Shown here: in pieces, positions 25,775-33,612 of the stretch
Layout: every line of letters starts with the position of its first letter
Position numbering within the stretch: the first letter of the stretch is position 1
Source: Arthrobacter hankyongi
GTDB lineage: Bacteria; Actinomycetota; Actinomycetes; Actinomycetales; Micrococcaceae
Assembly (NCBI RefSeq): GCF_022012395.1
Contig: NZ_JAKLTQ010000012.1
Location: 62,001 to 126,000 of the forward strand
Reading direction: 5' to 3'
DNA length: 64,000 bases
Made by a program: the position numbers and the translations under genes
The notes under the pieces: model-generated
The model's database searches: none
What the model was told of the DNA's origin: nothing
What the model saw: only the letters and a program-made list of their open reading frames with translations

Positions 25775-26653
25775 ATGACGAACATCCACCCCTCCATCGA
25801 CGGCATCCGGCGCATCCTGGTCATCGGCGCCGGCACCATGGGCAGCCAGATCGGCCTGGTCGCGGCGCTGGCCGGCTACGACACGACCGTCCAGGACATT
25901 TCCGAACAGATGCTCGCCCAGGCCAAGGCGGAACTGTCCGCGCGGCTGGAGGCGAACGTGGCCAAGGGCCGCCTGGACGCCGCGGACGCGGAGACCGCCC
26001 TGGGCCGGCTGGACTTCACCACCGACCTGGACGCCGCCGCGGCCGGGGCGGACTTCGTGATCGAAGCCGCCACCGAGCAGCTGGAGATCAAGGGCCAGAT
26101 CTTCGCCCGGCTCGGCCGCCTGGCCCCGGACCACGCCATCCTGGCCACCAACTCCTCCACCCTGGGCTCCTCCAGGGTCGCAGCCGCCACGGGCCGGGCC
26201 GACCGGGTCTGCAACATGCACTTCTTCAACCCGGCCCTGGTGATGAAATGCGTGGAAGTGGTCCGGCACCCGGACACCTCGCAGGCCACCGTGGACACCG
26301 CCATGGAACTGGCCCGCCGCTTCGGCAAGGAACCGGTGCTGATCAACCGCGAGATCCCCGGCTTCATCGCCAACCGGCTGATGGGCGCCATCCAGCGCGA
26401 AGCCCTGGCCCTGTCCGCCGCCGGCATCGCCAGCAAGGAAGACATCGACACCACCGCACGCACCGCACTGGGGCACCCGATGGGCCCGTTCGAGCTGATG
26501 GACCTGGTCGGCCTGGACGTCATCGACTTCATCGCCCAGGCCACCTACGCCGAGACCGGCAACGAGGCGGACAGGCCCGACCCGCAGGTCGCCGCGCTGG
26601 TGGCCGCAGGCAGGCTGGGGCGCAAATCCGGGCAGGGGTGGTACAGCTACTAA
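25775..26653 (+). CDS. 3-hydroxyacyl-CoA dehydrogenase (3-hydroxybutyryl-CoA type)
   Basis: 292 residues with N-terminal NAD fold (ILVIGAGTMGSQ, Gly18-x-Gly20-x-x-Gly23), catalytic His148 in NMHFFNPA and Glu160, and the C-terminal helical domain NREIPGFIANRLMG. It would oxidise 3-hydroxybutyryl-CoA from crotonyl-CoA hydration to acetoacetyl-CoA. No enoyl-CoA hydratase gene is in the operon, so that step must be encoded elsewhere. Start ATG 25775 follows the previous stop by one base. Its stop overlaps the convergent HNH gene stop (CTAA). Confidence 0.88.
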   Translation: MTNIHPSIDGIRRILVIGAGTMGSQIGLVAALAGYDTTVQDISEQMLAQAKAELSARLEANVAKGRLDAADAETALGRLDFTTDLDAAAAGADFVIEAATEQLEIKGQIFARLGRLAPDHAILATNSSTLGSSRVAAATGRADRVCNMHFFNPALVMKCVEVVRHPDTSQATVDTAMELARRFGKEPVLINREIPGFIANRLMGAIQREALALSAAGIASKEDIDTTARTALGHPMGPFELMDLVGLDVIDFIAQATYAETGNEADRPDPQVAALVAAGRLGRKSGQGWYSY

Positions 26654-28080
26654 GCAGGCTTCTTCCGAAGCCGGCCGGTCCTAAGCCGCGGCAAAAAGTA
26701 GTCGACAGGTCCACAGCGGCCCCGAACCCGCCGGGAGGGCTCTTCCCTGCCCGGCGGCCGGCCCGGAGGTTCCGTGCCGGGCAGCGGCGGTGCAGTGGAA
26801 CGGTACCGGTGCCCCGTCGGCGTGACGATTTCGACGCTGTGCCGAGGCCCGGGGACCGGGCCGGCCCGCCAGCCGGCGGCTTCCTTGACCTGGTTGCAGT
26901 GCTCGCAGAGGCCCTGGCCGTTGGCCTCGCTGGTGGTCCCGCCAGCGTCCCAGGCCAGCACATGGTCATGGTGCCGGATCGGAGCGTCGCACCACGGGGT
27001 GCGGCAGGTGGCGTCCCGGACTTGGACCAGGCGGCGCAGGCCTTCCGGCAGCAGTCGTGCACGCGAGTCCATCGCGATGAGCCGGCCGGTGTCGGGTGCG
27101 GTGTAGAGCCGGCGCAGCCAGATCCGTTCCGAAACGGCGGAAGGACCGTCGTTCCCGGCAGTGCAGGTGCGGACCAGATCCCTCGCCCACTGGGCCGGGA
27201 CCACGCCGTAGCCGGACAGCTGTGCGGGCTCGCTGTCCCCTTGCAAGAGCGTTCGGTCCGTCATGACCAGCTGGATTTCGATCCTGGCGTTGCCGGCGGC
27301 CGACGGCCCGGTCACGCGTTCGACGAGAATGTCCGCCATGATCTGGCCCCGGCCGCGTTCGTCACCGGCGGCCCGGAGGCGGTCTGCCTCGCGGGAGAGC
27401 GCCGCATACACGGCCACACCGTGTTTCACTGGCAACAGTCCGGTTACATACGTCATGGTGTCAGGGGCGGGCCGGCAGCTGACATGGCGATCCGACTCGG
27501 CCTTGCGCGCACGACGCACCACCGACTGTGGGTCCAGCCGGTACGCCAATCGGCGCGCTTCACCAACCAGCTTCCGATTTCCCAGGTCTGCCAGCAATTC
27601 CCGGTCCCCGGCCAGTTCCTCGTCTACCCGGCCACGGTCTTCCACGGACAGGCAAGCTGTCTCCCGTACCAGCAGCGTGGCGCGCCATTCGCTCAGTTCT
27701 CCGGACTCCAAGGCACGGAGGGCATGGGGCATTTCGGATACCAGGGCCTTGGCCAGGCCCAGGCAGGTATCGCCACGGGTCGGCGATTCGCGTCGGGCCA
27801 AGGCGATCTGGCCTGCTATCCCCTTGCCCTGTTTCTCAGCGGGAACACCCGCCTCTGCCCGTATCCTGCGCTGTGCGGCGTCGAACGCCACCGTGGCCCG
27901 TGCCTGGGCGGCCGCGGCGGAGGCCTTCAAATCCTCCAATGCCCGGATCCTGTCAATCAGTTCTGTGCCGTCGACGTCCTGGTCCATACTTGCCAGAGCT
28001 TCGACCCACTGCCGGACCGTGGACGAGTCCACGTCGACGACGGACCCGCAGGAATTGTCACGAAGCAGTTCTTCGAACAT
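26650..28080 (-). CDS. DUF222/HNH endonuclease domain protein (Rep13E12 type)
   Basis: 476 residues: a long helical DUF222 region (about 20-330) followed by an HNH nuclease motif, CRTPWCDAPIRHHDHVLAWD with later GLCEHCNQVKEA. These proteins are abundant, multi-copy and often diverse in actinobacterial genomes; activity is rarely known. There is no transposase, repeat or attachment site next to it, so mobility is not evident here. The C-terminal 60 residues are proline/arginine rich. Confidence 0.85.
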   Translation of the reverse strand: MFEELLRDNSCGSVVDVDSSTVRQWVEALASMDQDVDGTELIDRIRALEDLKASAAAAQARATVAFDAAQRRIRAEAGVPAEKQGKGIAGQIALARRESPTRGDTCLGLAKALVSEMPHALRALESGELSEWRATLLVRETACLSVEDRGRVDEELAGDRELLADLGNRKLVGEARRLAYRLDPQSVVRRARKAESDRHVSCRPAPDTMTYVTGLLPVKHGVAVYAALSREADRLRAAGDERGRGQIMADILVERVTGPSAAGNARIEIQLVMTDRTLLQGDSEPAQLSGYGVVPAQWARDLVRTCTAGNDGPSAVSERIWLRRLYTAPDTGRLIAMDSRARLLPEGLRRLVQVRDATCRTPWCDAPIRHHDHVLAWDAGGTTSEANGQGLCEHCNQVKEAAGWRAGPVPGPRHSVEIVTPTGHRYRSTAPPLPGTEPPGRPPGREEPSRRVRGRCGPVDYFLPRLRTGRLRKKPA

Positions 28081-28167
28081 GAATACGATTCTAGCTTGGG
28101 CAACTAGAACAAAAAATGGAGCTGTCCGCCCTGTGGATAACCACGCACCGCGGCAGCCAAACGGCCT

Positions 28168-29139
28168 TCAGCCTGCCTTACGACTCCCCCACGGCCGTGC
28201 CGCCAGCAGCAGCGCCAGCCAGGTCAACCCGATCCCGGCCAGAGTCGCGGCGTCGACGCTGCTACCGGCAGAGGGCCAGAGCAGGTCCAAGACCACCGAA
28301 CCGGCCAGTTGGCCACCGGTGACGGCCAGAATCATCACCAGGACGCCCAGGCTGGCAGTGCAGATTGTTGCTGCGCCAAGCACCAGCGTGCCCAGCGGGC
28401 CGCCGAGGTACAGCCACCATTGCGGCGTGGCCAGGCCCGTCCGGCCGCTGGCGGCCGCCTGGATCAGCCAGATGGCCAGCAGCAGGACCACCCCGGTGCC
28501 GAAATTCAGCAAGGTCGAGATGACCGGGCTGCCGTGGACCGTCGCGATCCGTCCCAACATCCCCTGCTGGACGCTCTGCAACAGGCCGGCCACCAGCGGC
28601 AGGATCATCAGCACCGCCAGCAGCCCGTGCGCGCCGCCGGCGTCGAAATGCGGCACCGCCGCCGTCGCCGCCGCCGCCAAGGCGAGCGCGGCGGCACCCA
28701 CCCGCACCGGACTGACGTCGATCCTCCGGCCGGCACCCAGCCCGAGCCGGTCGACCAGCAGCCCGGAAATCATCTGTCCGGTCACGATCGCAATGGTGAA
28801 CAGGGACAGTCCCACGGCGCCGACGGCGGCGGTCTGGCTGAACACATAGAATGCCCCGACGGCGCCAGCCAGCAGATACCACCGCGGATAGCTGCGCTGC
28901 CTGAACACCTGCCCGGCCCCGCGCAGCCGCGCCCGGGCGGCGGGTACCGCAAGCGCAAACAGCAGGATCGCCGCGAATCCGGTGGCGAAGCTGACCAGGG
29001 CCGCCCCAATCCGGTCATGCAGGGCCAGACCCAGCTCGCTGTTCAGCTTGCCCTGCACGGCCAGTGCCACTCCCCCGCCCATGGCGAGCACCACCGCGAC
29101 GGCGGCCGGCACACGGATGATGGAACGGGACTCAGGCAC
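28168..29139 (-). CDS. DMT-superfamily transporter (YdcZ/DUF606 type)
   Basis: 323 residues and about ten membrane helices arranged as two DUF606 halves; MGGGVALAVQGKLNSELG at the start and GGQLAGSVVLDLLWP near the end are typical. It starts at a GTG at 29139. It is divergent from a TipAL-like MerR gene across 99 bases, suggesting it is an efflux pump controlled by that drug-binding regulator. Confidence 0.8.
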   Translation of the reverse strand: MPESRSIIRVPAAVAVVLAMGGGVALAVQGKLNSELGLALHDRIGAALVSFATGFAAILLFALAVPAARARLRGAGQVFRQRSYPRWYLLAGAVGAFYVFSQTAAVGAVGLSLFTIAIVTGQMISGLLVDRLGLGAGRRIDVSPVRVGAAALALAAAATAAVPHFDAGGAHGLLAVLMILPLVAGLLQSVQQGMLGRIATVHGSPVISTLLNFGTGVVLLLAIWLIQAAASGRTGLATPQWWLYLGGPLGTLVLGAATICTASLGVLVMILAVTGGQLAGSVVLDLLWPSAGSSVDAATLAGIGLTWLALLLAARPWGSRKAG

Positions 29140-29200
29140 TGCCCCAGTTTAGGGGCTCCTGCGAAAGCCACAGCGACTGGCAGCCCGTTTCCACCCGTGC

Positions 29201-29231
29201 TGGACCTTGACGTTACGTCAACTTCCATACT
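29201..29231 (+). promoter_or_regulatory. MerR-type promoter with 19-base spacer and palindrome
   Basis: -35 TGGACC (29201-29206) and -10 CATACT (29226-29231) are 19 bases apart, and the spacer contains the palindrome TTGACG-TTA-CGTCAA (29207-29221). An over-long spacer holding the dyad is the hallmark of promoters activated by MerR regulators through DNA distortion. Transcription should start at about the ATG (29239), giving a leaderless message. Confidence 0.65.
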
Positions 29232-29238
29232 GGTAACC

Positions 29239-30012
29239 ATGAGAACAGACAGCGGCCAGGGAACACCGGAATGGTCCATCCAGGAGATCGCGAAGGCGGC
29301 CGGGACCACCAGCCGCACGCTGCGGCATTACCAGACCGCCGGCCTGCTGCAGCCCAGCCGCGTGGGCCACAACGGCTATCGGTATTACGACGGCGCGTGC
29401 CTGCTGAGGTTGCAGCGGATCCTGCTGCTGCGCCAGCTGGGACTCGGCCTGGACGAGATCCGCGGGGTGCTGCAAGGCCGCACGGACACCATCGCGGCGC
29501 TGCGCACGCATCTGGAGGTCCTCCTCGAGGAGCGCGACCGGCTGGACCGCCGGATCGCCTCCGTACGCACAACCATCGGCAAATCAGAAAGGGGGGCCAC
29601 GCTCATGCCCGAGGAAATGTTCGACGGCTTCGACCACACCCAGTACAAGGACGAGGTGGAGCAACGCTGGGGCAAGGAAGCCTATGCCCGGGGCGACAGG
29701 TGGTGGCGCGGTCTGGGCGAAGAAGGCCGCCGGGCCTGGCTGCAGCGCAGCAGGGCACTGCAGGCGGACTGGATCGCGGCCGCCGGTTCCGATGCCGGTC
29801 CGGACAGCGCCGATGCCCAGGACCTGGCCCGGCGCCAGTTCGACTGGCTCGCCGGCGCCAACGGCGGGCAGGAGGTCTCCTACGCCTACTTCACCGGGCT
29901 GGGCGAAATGTACGTCGCAGATCCGCGGTTCGGCGCCAATTACGGTGGCGACGCCGGTGCGCGGTTTGTTCGCGACGCGATGCGGGTCTATGCCGACCGG
30001 TATCTTGTCTGA
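29239..30012 (+). CDS. MerR-family regulator with TipAS antibiotic-binding domain
   Basis: 257 residues. Winged HTH about 10-80 (WSIQEIAKAAGTTSRTLRHYQTAGLL), coiled-coil dimer helix about 85-115, then a TipAS-like domain (EEMFDGFDHTQYKDEVEQRWG, then WWRGLGEEGRRAW) that in TipAL traps thiopeptides and other hydrophobic compounds. The start ATG 29239 has no ribosome site, in line with a leaderless transcript from the promoter just upstream. Probable roles are autoregulation and control of the divergent DMT pump. Confidence 0.85.
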   Translation: MRTDSGQGTPEWSIQEIAKAAGTTSRTLRHYQTAGLLQPSRVGHNGYRYYDGACLLRLQRILLLRQLGLGLDEIRGVLQGRTDTIAALRTHLEVLLEERDRLDRRIASVRTTIGKSERGATLMPEEMFDGFDHTQYKDEVEQRWGKEAYARGDRWWRGLGEEGRRAWLQRSRALQADWIAAAGSDAGPDSADAQDLARRQFDWLAGANGGQEVSYAYFTGLGEMYVADPRFGANYGGDAGARFVRDAMRVYADRYLV

Positions 30013-30102
30013 AAACTGTGGATAACGCTCACACCGGCCTCGGTAATCTGCATAGACTGCTCGCAGTTGAGTCAACAGCCCAGCCAGTACATGGGGGTCT
30101 AG

Positions 30103-30750
30103 GTGAGCCGTGTGACCGTTCCATCCGCGCGCGCCCGAATATCAGTCGTCCTTGCGGCAGCCTGCGCCCTGGCACTGGGTGCCTGCAGCGGCGATGCCGA
30201 GGGCGCCGGAACGCCGGTGCCCTCGGCATCCACTCCCGCCGCGGCACCGGCAACCGCCACGCCGAGCCCGACGGCGGTGTACAAGCCTGCCTCGGCCGAC
30301 GGCCCGGCCGAAAACGTGCCGGTACCAAAGCTGCCCGAGTCAGCGCGGGAAAAGTCGGTCAAAGGGCTCAAGGCGTTCGTCAAGTATTGGTACGCCTTGC
30401 TGAATTACGCTTACGAATCCTCGAATCTGGGCCCCTTGCGTGACGTTACTTCGACAAACTGCACCCGGTGTGAAGCCGTGTACGACGGTCTGGATCGGTG
30501 GGCGTCCGAGAAAAAGTGGATAGTCGGGGGCCAAGTCAACGTGCTGCAGGTAAGCGATAATTTTGTTGCTGACACCGCTGGTGTTTACCAATCACCGGTT
30601 CATATCAAGATGGCAGGATCCGAGCTTTACGGCCGGGGCGGCAAGAAAGTCGAAGACCGTTCACCTTCTGAGATGATTGACCTTTTCTTGGCTACTTACG
30701 GGGAGACAGGATGGGTGGCGCACGATGTCGGCGTTATCGAGGGTCCATAG
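30103..30750 (+). CDS. DUF6318 family lipoprotein
   Basis: 215 residues starting at GTG 30103 with a lipoprotein signal: basic MSRVTVPSARAR, hydrophobic stretch, lipobox LGAC with Cys28. A Pro/Ala/Thr-rich linker (about 35-65) follows, then a domain with KGLKAFVKYWYALLNYAYES and a CTRC pair, matching DUF6318 proteins of Micrococcaceae. It should be anchored on the outer face of the membrane. The final 26 bases overlap the next gene. The second half is lower in GC than the window average. Confidence 0.75.
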   Translation: MSRVTVPSARARISVVLAAACALALGACSGDAEGAGTPVPSASTPAAAPATATPSPTAVYKPASADGPAENVPVPKLPESAREKSVKGLKAFVKYWYALLNYAYESSNLGPLRDVTSTNCTRCEAVYDGLDRWASEKKWIVGGQVNVLQVSDNFVADTAGVYQSPVHIKMAGSELYGRGGKKVEDRSPSEMIDLFLATYGETGWVAHDVGVIEGP

Positions 30751-31669
30751 TCGCTTATGTAGAAAGCTCAGTGCGCTCATCTGGATATTGGCAGCAATAA
30801 TTGGAGCTTCACTTCTTGCCTCTTGGAACCCCCCTCCGGCCACAGCCCAGAACCAAGGCGGCTCGCCGTATTGGACTAACGAAGGAATAATCGCGGGAAG
30901 GTATTCCCAGCTTCCAGGCACGGAACTCTGGGGAATCCAACCCGGCAGTAGCATTGAAGGCAATCGTGAGTATAAATACGAAAGAGCATGCCTAGAAGGG
31001 GACAATATAGCCAAACAATGCTTACCTGGAGTTCCAACGTGCACCAACGGCGAAGACGGGGTTCCGGTGCAATGGTATTGGCGGAGCGATGAATTGGGAT
31101 TCTCCGATTGGACGGTGGTCGGAGAATTCGGCTGCATCTACTCCAGCAATCCAGACGACGTCCTGGACCGGATTGCCGGCCGCATTCTCTCCGACTTCAG
31201 GTCCCTGCCGGTCCACGCTGGGACGTCGACCATCCAGCCCTCGCCGCACACCCTGGTCGGTGCCCACACCAACGTCTACGCCAAGGCCGCCGAACAATCC
31301 TTCAATATCCGCATCCTTGACCAGGACGTGGCAGTAACGGCCACACCGGTCGAATACACCTGGAGCTACGGTGACGGGGCAGGCCTCGGACCCACCACTG
31401 CGCCGGGCGGTCCGCTGCCGCAGGACCGCTGGGGCGAAAAGACCGCCACCAGCCATGCCTACAAGGACACCGGCGACTTCCAGGTCACGCTGACCACCAC
31501 TTTCAGCGGCACCTACAGCGTCAACGGCGGCCCGGCCGTTCCCGTCCCCGGCACCGGCTCGTTCACCGCCGAACCTGCAAACATCAGCGTCTGGCGGTCC
31601 AAGGTCAACAACTACGCCGACAACTGCCTGCAGAACCCCAACGGCACCGCCTGCGGAACAGCCCGCTAA
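30725..31669 (+). CDS. Secreted PKD-domain protein
   Basis: 314 residues from ATG 30725; a basic start, a hydrophobic helix (LSALIWILAAIIGASLLA) and a signal-peptidase-like AxA site before QNQGGSPYW. The C-terminal half has a PKD-like fold (VEYTWSYGDGAGLG ... SHAYKDTGDFQVTLTT), usually involved in surface binding. It overlaps the DUF6318 lipoprotein gene and the two often occur together in this group. The first half of the gene is AT-rich (the 60 bases from 30961 are 40% GC), the second half normal, so the gene is compositionally mosaic. Function unknown. Confidence 0.72.
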   Translation: MSALSRVHSRLCRKLSALIWILAAIIGASLLASWNPPPATAQNQGGSPYWTNEGIIAGRYSQLPGTELWGIQPGSSIEGNREYKYERACLEGDNIAKQCLPGVPTCTNGEDGVPVQWYWRSDELGFSDWTVVGEFGCIYSSNPDDVLDRIAGRILSDFRSLPVHAGTSTIQPSPHTLVGAHTNVYAKAAEQSFNIRILDQDVAVTATPVEYTWSYGDGAGLGPTTAPGGPLPQDRWGEKTATSHAYKDTGDFQVTLTTTFSGTYSVNGGPAVPVPGTGSFTAEPANISVWRSKVNNYADNCLQNPNGTACGTAR

Positions 31670-32403
31670 TTCCCCCGGCAGGCCTGGACGAACGGGACCA
31701 TCAGCTCCGCCAGCTGCCCGTCCGGCGAACCCTCGTCCTCCGGATGCCACTGGACCGCCAGCAGCCACCCTTCGTCCGGCATGGCCAGCTCCACCGCTTC
31801 CACCACGCCGTCGCCGGCCCTGGCCACCACCTTCAGCCGGTCCCCGAGCCGGCGCACCGCCTGGTGGTGGCCGGAGCGCACCTGCACCGGTCCGGCACCG
31901 AGCGCACCGGCGAGCAGGGAGCCCGGTTCCACGGCCACTTGGTGCAGGGCCATCGGCGCCGCCTCACGGTGGTTCTTGTGCACCGAGTCCGGGCCCAGGT
32001 CCTCGACCAGGCTGCCGGCGAAGGCCACGTTGATCAGCTGCAGGCCGCGGCAGATGCCGAAGACCGGTTTGCCCAGTTCGTGCGTGCCGATCACCAGGTC
32101 GATTTCGGTCTCGTCCGCCTGCGTGTCCACGCAGTGGATGGTGGGCTCGGCACCGTTCCCGCCGTAGCGCGCGGGGTCCACGTCGCCGCCGCCCAGGATC
32201 AGCACGCCGTCGAAATCCTCGGCGCTGAACACCTGCCCGGAGGCGGAATCGACGACGACGGCGTGTCCGCCGGCGGCTTCGACGCCGGCGGCGGCGCGGG
32301 CGGCCAGTTCGGCCAGATGCGCGCTGAACCGCGGCGGGTGGCTGGCGGCCGTGCGGGCGTAGCTGACGGCGATGCGCGGCTGGCGGCCTGCGGTCTGGTC
32401 CAT
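31666..32403 (-). CDS. Gamma-glutamyl hydrolase-like protein (peptidase C26), third copy
   Basis: 245 residues; nucleophile Cys118 in VFGICRGLQLINVAF and WHPE with His220/Glu222. An AGGAG seven bases upstream of the ATG supports the start. It follows a GSH-transferase-like gene by 16 bases and is probably co-transcribed with it. In a mycothiol organism a C26 enzyme beside a thiol transferase might handle gamma-glutamyl conjugates, but the link is conjectural. Its stop overlaps the convergent PKD gene stop (CTAA). Confidence 0.83.
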   Translation of the reverse strand: MDQTAGRQPRIAVSYARTAASHPPRFSAHLAELAARAAAGVEAAGGHAVVVDSASGQVFSAEDFDGVLILGGGDVDPARYGGNGAEPTIHCVDTQADETEIDLVIGTHELGKPVFGICRGLQLINVAFAGSLVEDLGPDSVHKNHREAAPMALHQVAVEPGSLLAGALGAGPVQVRSGHHQAVRRLGDRLKVVARAGDGVVEAVELAMPDEGWLLAVQWHPEDEGSPDGQLAELMVPFVQACRGN

Positions 32404-32419
32404 CCGTGGCTCCTGAAGG

Positions 32420-33508
32420 TCAGCGGGCGGGGTCCTGCACCGGATACAGGGGGTTGTGGCCGGCGGTCACGCGTTCTCCGGGGCGGACCGGGTCGGGGGC
32501 GGTCCCGCTGCCGAAGGGCCGGCCGCCGAGTGCCTCGCGGCCGTGCGGCTCGAGCCAGTTGGCCAGGTCCGGACCCTGCGGCACGATCTGGGTGGGGTTC
32601 ACGTCCTCGTGCACGATGTAGTAGTGCTGCTTGATCTGCACGAAGTCCACCGTGTCCCCGAAGCCGGGGGTCTGGAACAGGTCCCGGGCGTAGGCCCACA
32701 GCGCCGGCAACTCGGTGAGCTTGCTGCGGTTGCACTTGAAGTGCCCGTGGTAGACCGGGTCGAAGCGCACCAGCGTGGTGAACAGCCGCACGTCCGCCTC
32801 GGTGATGGTCTCCCCCATCAGGTAGCGTTGCCCGGCGAGGCGTTCCTCCAGCCAGTCCAGCGCCGTCCAGAGCCTGTCGTATGCATTGTTGTAGGCGTCC
32901 TGGCTGCCGGCGAAACCGCAGCGGTAGACGCCGTTGTTGACCTCGGTGAAGACGCGCTTGTTCACCGCGGCCATCTCGCCTCGCAGGTGTTCGGGATAAA
33001 GGTCCGGCGCGCCGTCGCGGTGATGTCCGGACCACTCGGTGGAAAAGTCCAAGGTGATCTGCGCGAAGTTGTTGGTGACCACGACGCCGGAGGGCACGTC
33101 CACGATGGCGGGCACCGTGATGCCGCGCGGGTAGCCGGGGAACCGCTTGAAGTAGGCCTGCTGCAGGCGTTCAATGCCGAGCACCGGATCCCTGCCGTCC
33201 TCGTCCAGGTCGAAGGTCCAGCTACGCACGTCGTGCGTGGGTCCGGGCAGGCCCAGCGAGATGGCGTCCTCGAGGCCCAGCAGCCGCCGGACGATGATGG
33301 TGCGGTTGGCCCACGGGCAGGCGCGGGCGGCGATCAGCCGGTACCGGCCCGCTTCCACCGGCCATTCGCCCGCCTGCGGGTTGTCGCCGTCGCGCAGGAT
33401 CCGGTCCTCGATGTAGTTGGTATCGCGGTTGAATTCCTCGCCGGTGTGGACGTAGGCACCTCTGGTGCTGAAGGCCGTGCTCTGGTCGGTGCTGGTCGCC
33501 TGGCTCAT
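32420..33508 (-). CDS. Xi-class glutathione/mycothiol-dependent hydroquinone reductase-like enzyme
   Basis: 362 residues. ACPWANR near residue 64 is the catalytic motif of xi-class enzymes (YqjG/ECM4), where cysteine reduces S-conjugated hydroquinones; a thioredoxin-fold N-domain and helical C-domain (LMGETITEADVRLFTTLVRFDPVY) follow. Actinobacteria lack glutathione, so mycothiol is the probable thiol. First gene of a two-gene unit with a C26 hydrolase. Confidence 0.87.
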   Translation of the reverse strand: MSQATSTDQSTAFSTRGAYVHTGEEFNRDTNYIEDRILRDGDNPQAGEWPVEAGRYRLIAARACPWANRTIIVRRLLGLEDAISLGLPGPTHDVRSWTFDLDEDGRDPVLGIERLQQAYFKRFPGYPRGITVPAIVDVPSGVVVTNNFAQITLDFSTEWSGHHRDGAPDLYPEHLRGEMAAVNKRVFTEVNNGVYRCGFAGSQDAYNNAYDRLWTALDWLEERLAGQRYLMGETITEADVRLFTTLVRFDPVYHGHFKCNRSKLTELPALWAYARDLFQTPGFGDTVDFVQIKQHYYIVHEDVNPTQIVPQGPDLANWLEPHGREALGGRPFGSGTAPDPVRPGERVTAGHNPLYPVQDPAR

Positions 33509-33612
33509 GGTTCCAGCTTAGACCGCGGCACCTCAGGCCGCCCGACCGGATCCATATACCGGGCTGGGGCTCTTCTCAGCCGCAGCTCAGGTTCCGGCCG
33601 GATGGTTAGTAC

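Noticed and set aside
26650-28080. HNH/DUF222 gene as a mobile element
   Set aside because: No flanking repeats, integrase or attachment site; these genes are widespread residents of actinobacterial chromosomes.
30677-30724. Upstream TTG start for the PKD protein
   Set aside because: It would put a polar segment before the signal sequence and overlap the lipoprotein gene more deeply without a ribosome site.
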